This document shows positions 45,673-57,700 of a stretch of DNA of 64,000 nt, piece by piece (position 1 is the stretch's first letter; the number at the start of each line of letters is the position of its first letter). The stretch comes from Succinivibrio dextrinosolvens DSM 3072 (GTDB lineage Bacteria; Pseudomonadota; Gammaproteobacteria; Enterobacterales; Succinivibrionaceae), in the NCBI RefSeq assembly GCF_900167015.1, contig NZ_FUXX01000003.1, forward strand, positions 51,104 to 115,103, read 5' to 3'. The notes under the pieces were generated by a model, which was not told the origin of the DNA, did no database searches, and was given only the letters and a program-made list of their open reading frames with translations. The position numbers and the translations under genes are program-made.

Positions 45673-46053
45673 CTAGTCTTTCTTGTCGTGTGCTCTGATG
45701 TACTCAATAATTGGAGGCAGAAGATCATCCTCAATGTGAGCAATCTTCTGTCTTAGAACAAAAGAGTTATCATCCTTCAGATACTCAAGATTATCCTGGC
45801 ACTCCATCAGCATTGGCAGCGTATTCTCTACACTGATGCATAATGGCTTGATAATCTTAAGGAAAGCCTCTGGATTAACAACCTTGTCTGAATTGATCTG
45901 AGGTGCAATCTTCTCAAGAATTTCAATCAGAGAATCTGCAGACTTGAAGATCTTGGTAATCTCATCCTCAATACCGCTTTTCTTTTTGTCGTCTGCAACT
46001 TCATCGTCAAACTTTACAAAATCGTCTTTGTTATTTAACTGATTATCACTCAT
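45673..46053 (-). CDS. Hypothetical acidic protein, 126 residues
   Basis: Unrecognised. It is acidic and helical, starting MSDNQLNNKDDFVKFDDEV, with IFKSADSLIEILEKIAP and HIEDDLLPPIIEYIRAHD. It sits between lon and ppiD, where many relatives have hupB, but it shows no HU features. No signal peptide. It is preceded by its own short leader and was not seen to share a terminator with lon. Confidence 0.6.
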   Translation of the reverse strand: MSDNQLNNKDDFVKFDDEVADDKKKSGIEDEITKIFKSADSLIEILEKIAPQINSDKVVNPEAFLKIIKPLCISVENTLPMLMECQDNLEYLKDDNSFVLRQKIAHIEDDLLPPIIEYIRAHDKKD

Positions 46054-46123
46054 AACTCAGCGAATAGCCCCACTAATACTAAATAAATCTGTAATCAGAC
46101 AAAACACACCTGCCTGATACTGA

Positions 46124-46148
46124 AAATCTCCTCGTTGTGAGGAGATTT
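46124..46148 (-). terminator. Rho-independent terminator of lon
   Basis: AAATCTCCTC and GAGGAGATTT form a perfect 10-bp stem with a 5-base loop immediately past the lon stop; on the minus strand TTTTC follows. Confidence 0.75.
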
Positions 46149-46153
46149 AAAAG

Positions 46154-48661
46154 TTAAACGTTTTTCTTGGCAGCTGCGGTGGTCTTCTTTGAAGTTGTCG
46201 CAGCTTTCTTATCCTTAAGCTTCCACATGGTGGTTGGCTTGAACTTGTAAGGATCAGATACAAGCGCTGTCTTTAAAACCTCTTCAATACGGGATACAGG
46301 TTTGATAGTCATCTTTTCCTGTACCACATGAGGAATATCCCAGAGATCCTTCTCATTTTCCTTAGGGATCATTACAGTCTTGATTCCGCCACGCATTGCA
46401 GCCAGCAGCTTCTCCTTAAGACCGCCGATTGGAAGAACATCACCACGAAGAGTAATCTCACCGGTCATGGCAACATCTGCTCTTACAGCATTGCCGGTTA
46501 GTGCTGAAACAACAGCGGTAACCATACCGACACCAGCAGATGGACCATCCTTAGGAACAGCACCCTCTGGAACGTGAACATGAAGATCACAGGTCTCAAA
46601 GAAATCTGAATTCAGGTGAAGATCCTTAGATAGTGTTCTTACTACAGTAATAGCTGTAGAAATAGACTCCTTCATAACCTCACCAAGCTTACCGGTAAGC
46701 TGGTGCTTGCCCTTACCTTCGTTGGCAACAGCTTCAAGCTGAAGAATATCACCGCCTAATGATGACCAGGACAGACCGTTTACGATACCGACCTTGTTGT
46801 CATTGAGCTTGGAGGTAAAGTCATATCTCTCAGGACCAAGCATACGGTGAACATCATCCACATTAATAGCGGTATGCTTGAACTTCTTTGCCTTAGGATG
46901 TGAAATCATCAGATCCTTGATGGTCTTACGAATAAGCTCAGTCAGAATTCTCTCAAGCTCACGCACACCTGCCTCATGAGTATAGTAACGGATCAGGTGT
47001 AGCAGAGTCTTATCATCAATAGATATTTCCTTGTCTGTTACATGAGCCAGTCTTAACTGTTTTGGCAGAAGATGCTCTTTAGCAATATTGAACTTCTCAT
47101 CCTCTGTGTATGATGAAAGATCAATAATCTCCATTCTATCCAGAAGAGGTCCTGGAATATTGTAGGAGTTAGCGGTTGTAACAAACATTACATTGGACAG
47201 ATCATAGTCAATCTCAATGTAGTTATCCTCAAAGGTTGAGTTCTGCTCAGGATCTAAAACCTCAAGCAGAGCTGATGAAGGATCACCGTGAGCAGATGCT
47301 GAAACCTTATCAATCTCATCTAACAGGAATAATGGGTTGTTTACACCAACCTTAACCATGTTGGAGATAATTCGACCAGGAAGAGCACCAATATAGGTTC
47401 TTCTGTGACCACGGATCTCAGCCTCATCATTCACACCGCCTAAAGCCACACGAACGTATTTTCTTCCGGTTGCATTGGCAATTGACTTACCTAATGAGGT
47501 TTTACCGATACCTGGAGGACCCATCAGACAGATGATTGGTCCATGCAGCTTGTCAGCACGAGACTGAACTGCCAGATACTCTAAAATTCTGTCTTTAACC
47601 TTGGTCAGGCCATAGTGTTCCTTATCAAGAATCTCTTTAGCCTTCTTTAAATCAACGTTGATTGGAGTACCGTAATTCCAAGGCAGAGTTAACAGAGTCT
47701 CAACATAGTTTCTTACAATTGAGTACTCAGATGAGTTTACGCTCATGGAATTAAGCTTCTTAATCTCTCGCTCAATTCTCTTGTGAACATACTCTGGAGC
47801 ATTCAGATTCTCATTACGGGTAACCAGATTCTGAATATCATCCTCTTCTGACAGAGTAATACCAAGTTCCTTTTTGATTGCCTTAAGCTGTTCTGACAGG
47901 AAGTATTCCTTCTGGTTCTTTTCCATTGAACGCTTAGCAAGATCAATAATATGGTTCTCAAGCTCTGACTTGTATGAGTAGCCATTTAACAGACTGATGA
48001 TAATACGGCCTCTCTCAACAGGATTTAAAGTTGAAAGCAGCATGAACTTGGTCTGACTGTCCAGCTTTAGAATCTGGGTCAGCATATCTGTAAGTCTTGA
48101 AAGAGATGACTCTTCTAAGATTGCTGTAACCAGGTGTTTAGGAACACTGTCCTCAATTAGAGCACGTGAAGTCTTGTCTGAGCTTTCAATTGAATACTCA
48201 AGACATGATTTAAGAACACTTAGAGTGTCATTAACCTCTTTAGGAGAAAGCTCAGGCTCTTCTAAAACCAGTACACGAGCCTTTCTAAATGAAGAACCTG
48301 GCTCATCAATAACCTCAAGAAGCTTGATTCTGGTATAACCGGAAATCAGACACTGATAGGTATTAGAATCCTTTTTCTTCATGTTCAGGAGAGTACATAG
48401 AACACCGGTCTTATGCAGCTCCTTGAAATCAGGTTTCTCATCAACTTCATTCAACTGACAGAAGACTGCAATATTCGCATCATCCTGAGCTTTTGCATAT
48501 TCAAAAGCCGCAATTGAACTCTCACGAGCAGCTGTAATCTGAAGCTTAGAATTAGGTGTAATGATCAGAGCTCTTAAGGTGATAAGAGGCAGGATCATTT
48601 CTTTGTTCTCTACTTTCTTCTTTCTGGTAGAGGATTTTTTTATAGTTTTGGTTTCAGTCAT
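46154..48661 (-). CDS. lon: ATP-dependent protease Lon
   Basis: An 835-residue LonA. The substrate-binding LAN domain starts at [15 protein letters not shown]. The AAA module has Walker [14 protein letters not shown] near residue 382 and Walker [11 protein letters not shown] near residue 445. The protease domain holds the catalytic Ser in DGPSAGVGM near residue 709 and the Lys in [10 protein letters not shown] near residue 752. It ends in a Lys/Ala-rich tail ([16 protein letters not shown]) not usual for the family. It degrades misfolded and regulatory proteins in the cytoplasm. Confidence 0.97.
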   Translation of the reverse strand: MTETKTIKKSSTRKKKVENKEMILPLITLRALIITPNSKLQITAARESSIAAFEYAKAQDDANIAVFCQLNEVDEKPDFKELHKTGVLCTLLNMKKKDSNTYQCLISGYTRIKLLEVIDEPGSSFRKARVLVLEEPELSPKEVNDTLSVLKSCLEYSIESSDKTSRALIEDSVPKHLVTAILEESSLSRLTDMLTQILKLDSQTKFMLLSTLNPVERGRIIISLLNGYSYKSELENHIIDLAKRSMEKNQKEYFLSEQLKAIKKELGITLSEEDDIQNLVTRNENLNAPEYVHKRIEREIKKLNSMSVNSSEYSIVRNYVETLLTLPWNYGTPINVDLKKAKEILDKEHYGLTKVKDRILEYLAVQSRADKLHGPIICLMGPPGIGKTSLGKSIANATGRKYVRVALGGVNDEAEIRGHRRTYIGALPGRIISNMVKVGVNNPLFLLDEIDKVSASAHGDPSSALLEVLDPEQNSTFEDNYIEIDYDLSNVMFVTTANSYNIPGPLLDRMEIIDLSSYTEDEKFNIAKEHLLPKQLRLAHVTDKEISIDDKTLLHLIRYYTHEAGVRELERILTELIRKTIKDLMISHPKAKKFKHTAINVDDVHRMLGPERYDFTSKLNDNKVGIVNGLSWSSLGGDILQLEAVANEGKGKHQLTGKLGEVMKESISTAITVVRTLSKDLHLNSDFFETCDLHVHVPEGAVPKDGPSAGVGMVTAVVSALTGNAVRADVAMTGEITLRGDVLPIGGLKEKLLAAMRGGIKTVMIPKENEKDLWDIPHVVQEKMTIKPVSRIEEVLKTALVSDPYKFKPTTMWKLKDKKAATTSKKTTAAAKKNV

Positions 48662-49086
48662 TATATAGCTAACTACTTCGCATAAGAGTCATCATCCGTT
48701 CAATAGAAGGATTCTGACTACCAGATATCAAATCTGATTATTAACGTTAACGCCTTATACTTATTGTCTTAAGCTAAAAGCGTCAATCTCGGAAAATTAT
48801 CTTAATATTGATTAACATATCTTCAAACTAGAAGAATTATATCATTTTTTCTTTGAGCAAAAATCTTTGTACACAAGCTTGTAGGCTCAGTCCACATTTT
48901 GAGATGAAATTGCATAATATATTGAAAACAACAGCTCAAAATGCTCAAAAAAAGAGAAAAACAAAACTAATAATCCGAGAGATACCCCCTATATATGTGA
49001 ACGAATAAAGAGATTTTCAAGTTAATCTGTTCAAAAAAAAGCTGAAGATTAGACAATACCTCACAAAAGTTCTCGGTATATAATCT
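48662..49086. other. Divergent region between lon and the Rpn remnant
   Basis: About 425 AT-rich bases without a gene. It must contain the lon promoter. I could not point to a convincing sigma-32-type -35/-10 pair. Confidence 0.35.
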
Positions 49087-49116
49087 ATTTCAGAGCTATC
49101 TCGTATCGAAAGATGG

Positions 49117-49446
49117 ATGGCATACTTCTCAAACAAACTGAATGCAGGCGAATTACAGGAGCTTGGCATGCTGGATTCAAAAATTAAAGACGCATTAGAT
49201 GCCTCAGACAAATTCATGGATGATATATCTGAACGTTTAGCTTACGTGAACCGTGAAATGGCTCTGATGGACTACAAATCAGATACCGAGGGGCATTACA
49301 GAGATGGATTTGCGGATGGTAAAGCTGAAGAACATTTCGAGATGCTAAAAACAATGATATTAAATGGAGCTGATGACGAAACCATTAACAAATTAACCAA
49401 CGTATCACTTGAAGAAATCAAAGAAATACGCCAGAAAATAAAATAA
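49117..49446 (+). pseudogene. C-terminal tail of an Rpn/PDDEXK-family transposase-like nuclease, truncated
   Basis: The 109 residues correspond to the end of Rpn-family proteins: ERWMAYFSNKLNAGELQELG at the start, then ...HYRDGFADGKAEEHFEMLKTMIL and the closing DETINKLTNVSLEEIKEIRQKI. Coding similarity continues 5' of the ATG for a few codons (SELSRIERW) up to a stop at 49081. The N-terminal PD-(D/E)XK catalytic half is missing, so no nuclease activity is expected. The location between lon and clpX breaks an otherwise conserved core cluster, suggesting transfer followed by deletion. Confidence 0.65.
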
Positions 49447-49521
49447 CGAGTACTGATTACAGAAATTTCAGATAAGTTATCAATACTCAAAAAATATATT
49501 TGATAGTTAAAGGAGTTAGAT

Positions 49522-50016
49522 ATGCAAAATTCCTGCATTAAAGACCTCATAGAAGAGACCGATAGCACCATGAATGATATTTCAGAACATCTGGAAAATA
49601 TTAAATATAATATGGATGACAAAGACTCAAAATATATTCCCAAAGGCTTTTTCAAAAAAGATATATTTGCTCAAGAATATACTGAAGCTTATGCAAAAGC
49701 TTATAAAAAAATTCAAGCTAAAGCTTATGCCAAAGCTAGTTCTGAAGCTCATGCTGAGGCATATGGAGAATACTATGCCCGTTGTTATGCCAAGGGTTAT
49801 GCTGATGGTTATATCAAAACGTATGCCGAATCTTATGTAGAGGAAAAATACATTATAATTAAAAACATGATGGAATACGGAATGGATGACGAAACCATCA
49901 ATAAGATTGCAAAATTAACTATGGATGAAATTATAGAAATTCGACAGAGCACCGAGAAGAATAAAGCACAGCTAATCCAAAAGATTAAGACGAGATTATT
50001 AGGACTCAACAGTTAA
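49522..50016 (+). pseudogene. Second Rpn-family tail with a Tyr-Ala repeat stretch
   Basis: This 164-residue frame ends DDETINKIAKLTMDEIIEIRQ, closely parallel to the end of the remnant just upstream. The middle (residues 50-110) is a run of short repeats of the form Y-A-K-A-Y and A-E-A-Y, common in the linker of Rpn proteins. Again the catalytic domain is absent. It has its own GGAG ribosome binding site and ATG, so it may be translated as a small coiled protein; whether it is a pseudogene or a trimmed gene is unclear. Confidence 0.55.
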
Positions 50017-50061
50017 CGAGATATTTGAAAATTCCAAGAGATTGCTCAGATAGCACATAGA

Positions 50062-50087
50062 AAAAGACCTCCAACAGGAGGTCTTTT
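50062..50087. terminator. Bidirectional terminator between the Rpn tail and clpX
   Basis: AAAAGACCTCC and GGAGGTCTTTT form a perfect 11-bp stem with an AACA loop, with T runs on both strands, just past the clpX stop. Confidence 0.9.
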
Positions 50088-50104
50088 ATCATTACAAATT
50101 AGAA

Positions 50105-51370
50105 TTAAGAATTAGAAGCGATTTCAAAATCATTCTTTTTGATAACGATAGGTTCTTCCTGTTTTTCAACAGTATCCTTGTCAACCACAACTCTCTCAAC
50201 ATCCTTTACAGAAGGAATATCGAACATGGTATTCAACAGAAGACCTTCAACAACTGAACGCAGACCACGAGCACCTGTATGACGCTTGATAGCGGTATCA
50301 GCAATTGCATTTAATGCTTCTTCGGTAAACTCAAGTTTTACATTCTCAAACTTGAACATTTCCTCGAACTGTCTGATGATAGCGTTCTTAGGTTCTCTTA
50401 GAACACGAATCAGTTCTTCACGGCTTAATTCCGATAAAGCGGTAATAACAGGCATTCTACCTACAAACTCAGGAATAATACCGAATTTAACAAGATCATC
50501 AGGCTCTACTTTCTTGTATTTGTCAGAAAGAGACATCTTCTCGTTCTCACCTAAAACCTCGGCACCGAAACCGATACCTGATTTCTTGGAAACTCTCTTC
50601 TCGACAACCTTCTCGAGACCGTCAAAGGCACCACCGCAGATAAACAGAATCTGTGAGGTATCAACCTCAATGTTCTTTTCCTGAGGATGCTTTCTGCCGC
50701 CATTAGGTGGAACAGAAGCAACAGTACCTTCAACTAGCTTTAAAAGTGCCTGCTGAACACCTTCACCTGAAACATCACGGGTAATTGAAGGATTCTCACT
50801 CTTACGGGCAATCTTATCGATCTCGTCAATGTAGATAATACCCTTCTGAGCCTTTTCAACATCAAAATCACAGTTCTGAAGAAGACGAACAATAACATTC
50901 TCAACGTCTTCACCAACATAACCGGCTTCGGTTAAGGTTGTTGCATCAGAAATAGCAAATGGAACGTTCAGAAACTTAGCTAAAGTCTGAACTAAAAGAG
51001 TCTTACCAGATCCGGTTGGGCCAACCAGAAGAATATTTGATTTACCCAGCTCTACACCTGAATCATTATTGGTGTGACGTAATCTCTGGTAATGATTGTA
51101 AACAGCAACAGACAGAACCTTCTTAGCATCTTCCTGACCAATAACGTACTCATCAAGGTGCTTAGCAATGTCACGTGGTGTAGGGATGTTATCAAGATCG
51201 ATTCCTGAACTTCCCTTAGAACCCTTGGACATGCCACGCTGTTCAAGCATCTTGTAACATTTAGTAATACAATCTGAACAGATGCAGGTTCCGTGAGCTT
51301 TAATCAGAGTTCTGGTTTCTGATGAACCCTGACCACAGAATAAACAAGTACTTTTTGGGGTATCAGACAT
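50105..51370 (-). CDS. clpX: ATP-dependent Clp protease ATPase subunit ClpX
   Basis: The N-terminal zinc-binding C4 domain is intact (CLFCGQG, then CICSDCI). The Walker [11 protein letters not shown] is near residue 118, Walker [13 protein letters not shown] near residue 180, and the pore motif region [11 protein letters not shown] near residue 245. At 421 residues it matches the family. It unfolds tagged substrates (including tmRNA-tagged ones) for ClpP. It follows clpP by 2 bases on the same strand. Confidence 0.97.
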   Translation of the reverse strand: MSDTPKSTCLFCGQGSSETRTLIKAHGTCICSDCITKCYKMLEQRGMSKGSKGSSGIDLDNIPTPRDIAKHLDEYVIGQEDAKKVLSVAVYNHYQRLRHTNNDSGVELGKSNILLVGPTGSGKTLLVQTLAKFLNVPFAISDATTLTEAGYVGEDVENVIVRLLQNCDFDVEKAQKGIIYIDEIDKIARKSENPSITRDVSGEGVQQALLKLVEGTVASVPPNGGRKHPQEKNIEVDTSQILFICGGAFDGLEKVVEKRVSKKSGIGFGAEVLGENEKMSLSDKYKKVEPDDLVKFGIIPEFVGRMPVITALSELSREELIRVLREPKNAIIRQFEEMFKFENVKLEFTEEALNAIADTAIKRHTGARGLRSVVEGLLLNTMFDIPSVKDVERVVVDKDTVEKQEEPIVIKKNDFEIASNS

Positions 51371-51372
51371 GA

Positions 51373-52017
51373 CTAATCTTCCTTATCTGAAGCAGTAATT
51401 TCAGAACGATTGGTAATAACTCTATCGATTAAACCAAAATCCAGGGCTTCCTGAGAAGTCATGAAGTTGTCTCTTTCAGTATTCTGAACAACTTCCTCTA
51501 AGCTCTTGCCTGTGTGCTTTGCAAGAATTCCGTTTAAGGTATTCTTAATACGCTGGGTCTCCTGAGCATGAATCATGATATCAGTTGCCTGACCCTTGAA
51601 TCCACCTAAAGGCTGGTGGATCATGATGCGTGAATTAGGCAGAGCAAATCTTTTACCAGGAGCTCCGCCGGCCAGTAAAAATGATCCCATGGAACAGGCC
51701 TGTCCCATGCATAAAGTGCAGACATCAGGCTTGATGTACTGCATGGTGTCGTATATAGCTAAACCAGCTGTAACTACGCCACCAGGAGAATTGATGTACA
51801 GATAGATATCCTTGTCAGGATCTTCTGATTCTAAAAACAGAAGCTGTGCCACGATCAGATCAGCCATGTGATCTTCTACTTCACCAGTAAGAAAGATCAC
51901 TCGGTCTTTTAACAGACGTGAATATATATCAAAGGATCTTTCACCTCTGGCAGTCTGTTCAATAACCATAGGCACCAGTGAAGATGCCATTGTTGTCTGA
52001 TTCTCAAAATTTAACAT
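51373..52017 (-). CDS. clpP: ATP-dependent Clp protease proteolytic subunit ClpP
   Basis: Catalytic Ser in [11 protein letters not shown] near residue 109, His in IMIHQPLGG near residue 132, Asp in the C-terminal segment. The block [20 protein letters not shown] is strongly conserved. I choose the ATG at 52017 ([14 protein letters not shown]); a GTG at 52026 is only 2 bases from the AGGAG. Part of the tig-clpP-clpX cluster, 28-40 bases after tig. Confidence 0.96.
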   Translation of the reverse strand: MLNFENQTTMASSLVPMVIEQTARGERSFDIYSRLLKDRVIFLTGEVEDHMADLIVAQLLFLESEDPDKDIYLYINSPGGVVTAGLAIYDTMQYIKPDVCTLCMGQACSMGSFLLAGGAPGKRFALPNSRIMIHQPLGGFKGQATDIMIHAQETQRIKNTLNGILAKHTGKSLEEVVQNTERDNFMTSQEALDFGLIDRVITNRSEITASDKED

Positions 52018-52054
52018 TAGTAGCACAGCTCCTTATAATTATAATAATAGTCTA

Positions 52055-53374
52055 TTAACGAGCACGAACTAGTTCGTCAAATGACATAGTCTCATCGCCG
52101 TCTGCAGCCTTTTCCATTACCTTAGCTACAACTTCAGCCTCAATAGCTGCATTCTGGATGTTCTCGAACTGAGCCTTATCCTTACGTAGCTGAGCGATAA
52201 CCTCTGCAGGATCCTCATATGCACCAGCGATCTGGTTTAACTGAGCGTCAACATATGAGTCTGATGGCTTGGTGCAGCCTAAGTCAAGAATGATCTTGCG
52301 AACGATGATGCCTAAACGAGCAGCTTTAACTGACTCATCCTTGAACATCTCTTCCTTCTTGAAGCTTGCAGGTAGCTTGGTCATGCCGTAAGCTCTCATC
52401 TGGTTCTCGAAGTTCTTAGCTAAACGCTCGATCTCTGCGTCGATGTAAGCCTGTGGAACTGCGAACTCACCGTACTGAGCAATCAGTGCATCGAATAGGT
52501 TCTGACGGGTCTTTACATAAACAGAACGAGTTAACTCGCGGTCCATGTTCTTACGTAGGTCAGCCTTGAAGGTATCGATTGAGCCATCCTTAACACCGAA
52601 TACCTTAACGAAGTCCTCGTTAAGCTCAGGTAGAACTAGCTCTGAAACTGAATTAACAGTGATGTCGAACTCAGCATCCTTGCCCTTTAGGTTCTCAGCG
52701 TGATACTCCTCTGGGAACTTAACCTGGATGGTGAACTTGTCACCAGCCTTGTGGCCTTCGATCTGCTCAGTGAAACCAGGAATCATCTGGGTCTCACCAA
52801 CAGTTAGAGCGAAGTTCTCAGCCTTACCGCCTTCGAACTCAACACCCTCTGAACGGCCTAGGAAGTCGATTGATGCACGAGTGCCCTTAGCAACTACAGC
52901 ACCATCTTTAACCTGCCACTTGCCCTGCTGCTTACGTAGGTTCTCGATCATCTTCTCTACGTCAGCATCGGTAACTTCAGCCTTGATGTTCTTTAGCTTT
53001 AACTCTTCAAAAGGCTTTAGTTCTAACTCTGGGTTAACTTCAACGGTTGCCTCGTAAACGAACTCTTCATCATTCTTGAATGAAGCTTTCTTTACTTCAA
53101 CACGTGGATAGCCAACTACTTCTAGCTTTGACTCTTCAACAGCCTTGCCTAAGGTCTTGTTGATCAGTGAATCATAAGCATCTGAAAAAATCTGTCCGCC
53201 GAACTGTGACTCTAGAACCTTAGCTGGAATGTGGCCCTTACGGAAACCATCTACCTTTGCGTTCTTAGCGTACTTGCGGAAACTTGCGTCATATGCCTTT
53301 TTTACGTCTTCTGCTGGCACAGTAACAGTTAGAAGATGCTGAACACCTTCTTTTTTCTCGGTTGAAACCTGCAT
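52055..53374 (-). CDS. tig: Trigger factor (ribosome-associated chaperone and PPIase)
   Basis: The ribosome-binding signature GFRKGHIP is at about residues 42-49, the FKBP-type PPIase domain around residues 150-235 (VAKGTRASIDFLG, FTIQVKFPEEYHA), and the long C-terminal helical domain follows. The 439-residue length is typical. AGAGG lies 7 bases before the ATG. It is the first gene of the protein-quality cluster read leftward and is divergent from the GH84-like gene. Confidence 0.96.
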   Translation of the reverse strand: MQVSTEKKEGVQHLLTVTVPAEDVKKAYDASFRKYAKNAKVDGFRKGHIPAKVLESQFGGQIFSDAYDSLINKTLGKAVEESKLEVVGYPRVEVKKASFKNDEEFVYEATVEVNPELELKPFEELKLKNIKAEVTDADVEKMIENLRKQQGKWQVKDGAVVAKGTRASIDFLGRSEGVEFEGGKAENFALTVGETQMIPGFTEQIEGHKAGDKFTIQVKFPEEYHAENLKGKDAEFDITVNSVSELVLPELNEDFVKVFGVKDGSIDTFKADLRKNMDRELTRSVYVKTRQNLFDALIAQYGEFAVPQAYIDAEIERLAKNFENQMRAYGMTKLPASFKKEEMFKDESVKAARLGIIVRKIILDLGCTKPSDSYVDAQLNQIAGAYEDPAEVIAQLRKDKAQFENIQNAAIEAEVVAKVMEKAADGDETMSFDELVRAR

Positions 53375-53599
53375 TTTTTTCCTCTATTTGGGTTGCAGTA
53401 ATTAACATACAAAATTGACGCATCGGAGTATATAACTGTGCCGTGCGTCTATACAAACCACGTTATTATACTAGCGAAAAGCCATCTAATCAATGTACAA
53501 ATGTGTCAACGGTCAAAAGGTTATACACAAAAATAACAAGAAGGATTATTTTTGAAGGAAAAGCTAGTAAGATCAAAGAATACAGGTTAAGGAGTTATT

Positions 53600-54664
53600 A
53601 TGGAAACCACATTGGGAATAATTGAAGGTTTTTATGGAAAACTTTATACAAAAAGACAGCGTGAATCTCTGTGTTCATTTGCCTCAAAAAACAGTTATTC
53701 CTATTACATTTATGCTCCAAAAAATGATCGCTCCTTAAGACGTGAATGGATGAGAGACTTTTCTGCATACGAAATTGAAAAACTAAAGGATTTCTCAGCA
53801 TTCTGTCATCAGCGAAACATGAGATTCGGCATCGGTATTTCACCTCTTGCAATAACAGAAGATCCAAAGAAAAAGCTTCCTTATCTTTATAAGAAAATTG
53901 ATACCGCAATCAGTAAACTGAAAACAGATATCATTGCAATTCTGTTTGATGATATAAAGCTTTATACCCCTGATGAAGGGATAAAGCAGAAGCAGATTGT
54001 TCTAGACATCTACAAAAGACTTAAAGGAACAGGAATCAGACTTATTTTCTGCCCGACCTACTACAGTTTTGATCCTATTTTAGACAAGGTGTTTGGAGAA
54101 CGACCTTCAGATTATTTTGAACAGATAATAAAGGGACTTCCAGAGGAGATTGAAATCTTCTGGACCGGCAACAAGGTTCTATCAAAATCAATCACAAAGA
54201 GTGATATTCAAAGCATCAACGATAAATTCAAAAGAAAGGTAACCATCTGGGATAACTATCCTGTCAACGATGGAAAGTTCATCAGCAAGAAAATCTACAC
54301 CAGAGAATTTTCCTCTAGAGAGAATCTTGATGGAACCGTCCTGTCACATGCAGTTAATCCAATGCTGGAAGCAAATCTTACAAGAATTGCCCTCTCGACA
54401 CTGCCTTTATGCTACCAGGAAAAAGACGCTGAAGAGATAAGGGATTTCAGGCTGAAACAGATAAAAAATCTTTTTAAATCAGATAATTCAAAGCTTATTG
54501 AGTATCTGAATCTGTTAAATGATGAGGGTATAGACGCTCTTAACGAAAAACAGAAGAATGAGCTTTTAGGAATCTGTCAGAAACTTAAGAATGCAGCAGC
54601 AAGGGAAGTAATAGATTTTCTAAAAGGTGTATATAAATTTGACCCTGCCTGCCTCACATCCTAA
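53600..54664 (+). CDS. GH84-like beta-N-acetylglucosaminidase domain protein
   Basis: The sequence opens LGIIEGFYGKLYTKRQR and continues YSYYIYAPKNDRSLRREW and RFGIGISPL, the barrel strands of the NAGidase (PF07555) fold. The paired acidic catalytic residues of GH84 appear in AILFDDI near residue 115. There is no signal peptide, so it would be cytoplasmic, unlike secreted hyaluronidase-type members. Length (354) covers only the catalytic barrel plus a helical end. AAGGAG stands 8 bases before the ATG. A substrate such as O-GlcNAc-modified protein or amino-sugar oligomers is only a guess. Confidence 0.75.
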   Translation: METTLGIIEGFYGKLYTKRQRESLCSFASKNSYSYYIYAPKNDRSLRREWMRDFSAYEIEKLKDFSAFCHQRNMRFGIGISPLAITEDPKKKLPYLYKKIDTAISKLKTDIIAILFDDIKLYTPDEGIKQKQIVLDIYKRLKGTGIRLIFCPTYYSFDPILDKVFGERPSDYFEQIIKGLPEEIEIFWTGNKVLSKSITKSDIQSINDKFKRKVTIWDNYPVNDGKFISKKIYTREFSSRENLDGTVLSHAVNPMLEANLTRIALSTLPLCYQEKDAEEIRDFRLKQIKNLFKSDNSKLIEYLNLLNDEGIDALNEKQKNELLGICQKLKNAAAREVIDFLKGVYKFDPACLTS

Positions 54665-54733
54665 ATTAAGTGGTAAACTAGACAAGGTTAACCTCTGAGA
54701 TTTCACGAAAACAGGAATTCTTACAATCTGCTC

Positions 54734-57700
54734 ATGAAAAAGGATGCTTCATACTATAAACAGAGAATCGGAGATCTTTCCTCCGAGCTCTTGGAGACAA
54801 TTCGAGATTTATACACAGAAGCATCATCTCACCGCTTTATCTGCATGTCACTTTCAGAACTGTGCAGTACACTCAAACTTGATTATACTCATACAGAATT
54901 CGACAAGAACTCTCAGCAGATCTATATAGATATCAATTCCTATCTTGAAAAGATCAACCTCAAACTGGTTCCATGTTCAGTACCTGTGGATCTATCCTTT
55001 TATGACAAGATTTTTGTTACCACCAGACCAGATCTGAACAATGACGAGGACTGCGCTGCCGTAAAAGCACTGGTTGCAGCAAAGAAAACTCCTACTGTAA
55101 AAGACTTAAAGCACATCAACATGATGAATGTAAAACTATCAAACTACAACATCATGCTGAGAGTATTTGAAGGTCTTTTTGTGGTTAGCTCTGCAAAGCT
55201 TGATCCTCATCAGAGAGTCGCTTTGAACAACATCATAAGCAAGATGGAGCTTCCAAAGGAAGGTCTTGCCTACATAAGAACCTGCTATACCTACTCAAGT
55301 GAATACAGAAACCGTCACTGTGATTATAAGAATCCAGCATTCTGCTTTAAACCACTTGATAAGGACAATCAGCTTAAGGTAAGTCAGTATCTAGCAGCAA
55401 TCTCAGCATCATCAAGCTATAAGGAGCCATTCAATCTTGATTATCCTTATATTAATGATCTTGAGAATGCATACAGACAGCTTGTTGCATCTAAGCCAGA
55501 GAAAAATGACTTACAGATTAAGCAGTTAAAAAGAATCAACGCAGAGTTTGTCAAAGAGGAAATTTCTACAAGCTTCGTAGAAAGAATGTTCCTTGATTTA
55601 AAGAACAACTGCTACAACTATATAAACTCACTTAGTGCACATGAAAAAGCCCACATCGATTTATGCGGGATTATCAGCAAAAGCTCTCCGGTATTGAAAA
55701 ACGAGCTGGTAAGAAATATCTACAGATATATCAGCAGTCATGTTACTCCACATATTGAAAAGCTGATTCCTCTGGAGAGTTCTCTAAGTCTGCAGGAAAT
55801 CGATATTCCTGATCACAGAGCAGCTAACTTTATATATACAACAGATGACAAGCAGATCTCCATTGTCTTCCCTAACATTTACTACACTCAGGACAAGGTT
55901 AGAGAACCGGAAAAGTGTGAGAATTTTGAAGAATTCACCGCATTTATAAAAAACACCGTGGAATTTAAGGATAAGAGTAATAAGACCTTATCTTCAGATA
56001 AAACAAATATTCAGATTCTTCTGTTTAACTTTTTTATACGTCTTATTTTAAAGAATCTGTACCTGTCCTTTGATAAAGAGGATTCTCAGAAGGGACTTGA
56101 AGCTCTGAAAGATGAGTTTGATAACATTCAGCTCATAGAGCTTCTGTATATAAGGACTCTTTATTTTGCATTCTTTGAGTCATTTGATAACACCTTTGAG
56201 AGCATCAGCGATAAAAATCTGCTTCTGCTTGGAATGTATTATTATCCTGAGCTTACAAGACTGGCCTTATTCTCTCTTTTAGCTTCAGACAAAGAAAAAA
56301 GTATTGATGCTTACTATCAGAAAAATAAAGAAGTTTTTGAGCTTTACATCTATCATCTGGTAACCTGCAACGATCAGAGCAGATTCAAGTGGGTACGCGA
56401 CCTTAAGGGAACCACTGATTATTTTGTAAAGGCAATAATCCGAAAGATAAGACCGCTTATCAACACTTCCCTTTTAAATAGTGTTTTCAGAGGATTAAAT
56501 CTGGAAAAATTCAGCACAGCTGTTGAATACAACAGTAAGCACGATGAAGATTTCAATAACTATGTTATCTTTGATGAATCACTAAGACAGATGAGTACTC
56601 ACGCTCATAAGAATCTTCAGACTCTGATTCATCATCCTGTTTTTGCAAACCTTATAGCGCCTGTAACCGGAGAGAATACAGTAAATAACCTTACCGGCCT
56701 TAAGAGTCAGGAGAACCTCCCTGAGCTTTTAAAAATAGAGGAAGAACTGTCTGTTGCAGATAATCTAATCAAATACCTTTCAACAGTAAAACCTCAGACA
56801 GATCATACTCTTGCAAAACTTATACTGGGTGAACTTGGAAGACTAGAGGCACAGAATATCAAGAGAAATCTCAATGAGATTATCTTTACCAAGAACTCTC
56901 AGCTCTGTGACATTTTCAAAATTGAATACTCCTTCCTGGCAACAGAATGTATTGAGGATCATCTGCCAAAGCTAGGGCTTATGGTAGTTCCTATTGATAT
57001 GTCTCTGCCTAAGGAGGCACGAGCAAAGCTCAAGCAGCATAAGATTATAACCACTTCTCTGCCTGCTGACGAAATGACAGACGATTTTATGGATAAGCTC
57101 TGTGCTGCACAGATGGCGTTTATCATCTTCAATTATGTTGTACCAGTTAATACTGTAGAAATCAGACTGTCCAGATATATGGAGCTTTCACCAAAGCAGA
57201 ACGTATATGCAATCAAGTTCTTCAATACCCTAAGACTACTGATGCATGGTACCAAACCATTTGAGAAGAACTACTACAGTAATCTTTATGCTGAACAGAA
57301 AAATAATCCAAACTTCAAGCTGTGCATAAGCTATCTGAAAAAAATCGTTCTTGATGAAATCAGAACTTCTCCTCTTAAGAACTATCTGACCGAGAAATTC
57401 AGTCAGATTTTTGCCCTGATGAATGTTAAATCATCAGTTAAAGCAGTTAAGCAAGAGAATGAGAGAGCAGCTGAAGATCAGAATAGCGTAAGCGTACAAA
57501 AAGGAATGCCATCATCTCTGTACAGAAGTTCAGAGCACAGTTTCTTTAAGGCCAACAGTTTTGATACCAAGAATCTTGATTCTTCTCTGATTGATTCAAA
57601 GCTTAAAGAAAGTGCACAGATTCAGGACGTTATTACCCAGATCCGCATAGATGAGGGAACTCTTGAAAAGGAAGCACCTGAGCAGCCAGAAGAAATAAAA

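Noticed and set aside
43547..53374. hupB between lon and ppiD
   Set aside because: The small gene in that position (45673-46053) is acidic and lacks the HU arm and core motifs.
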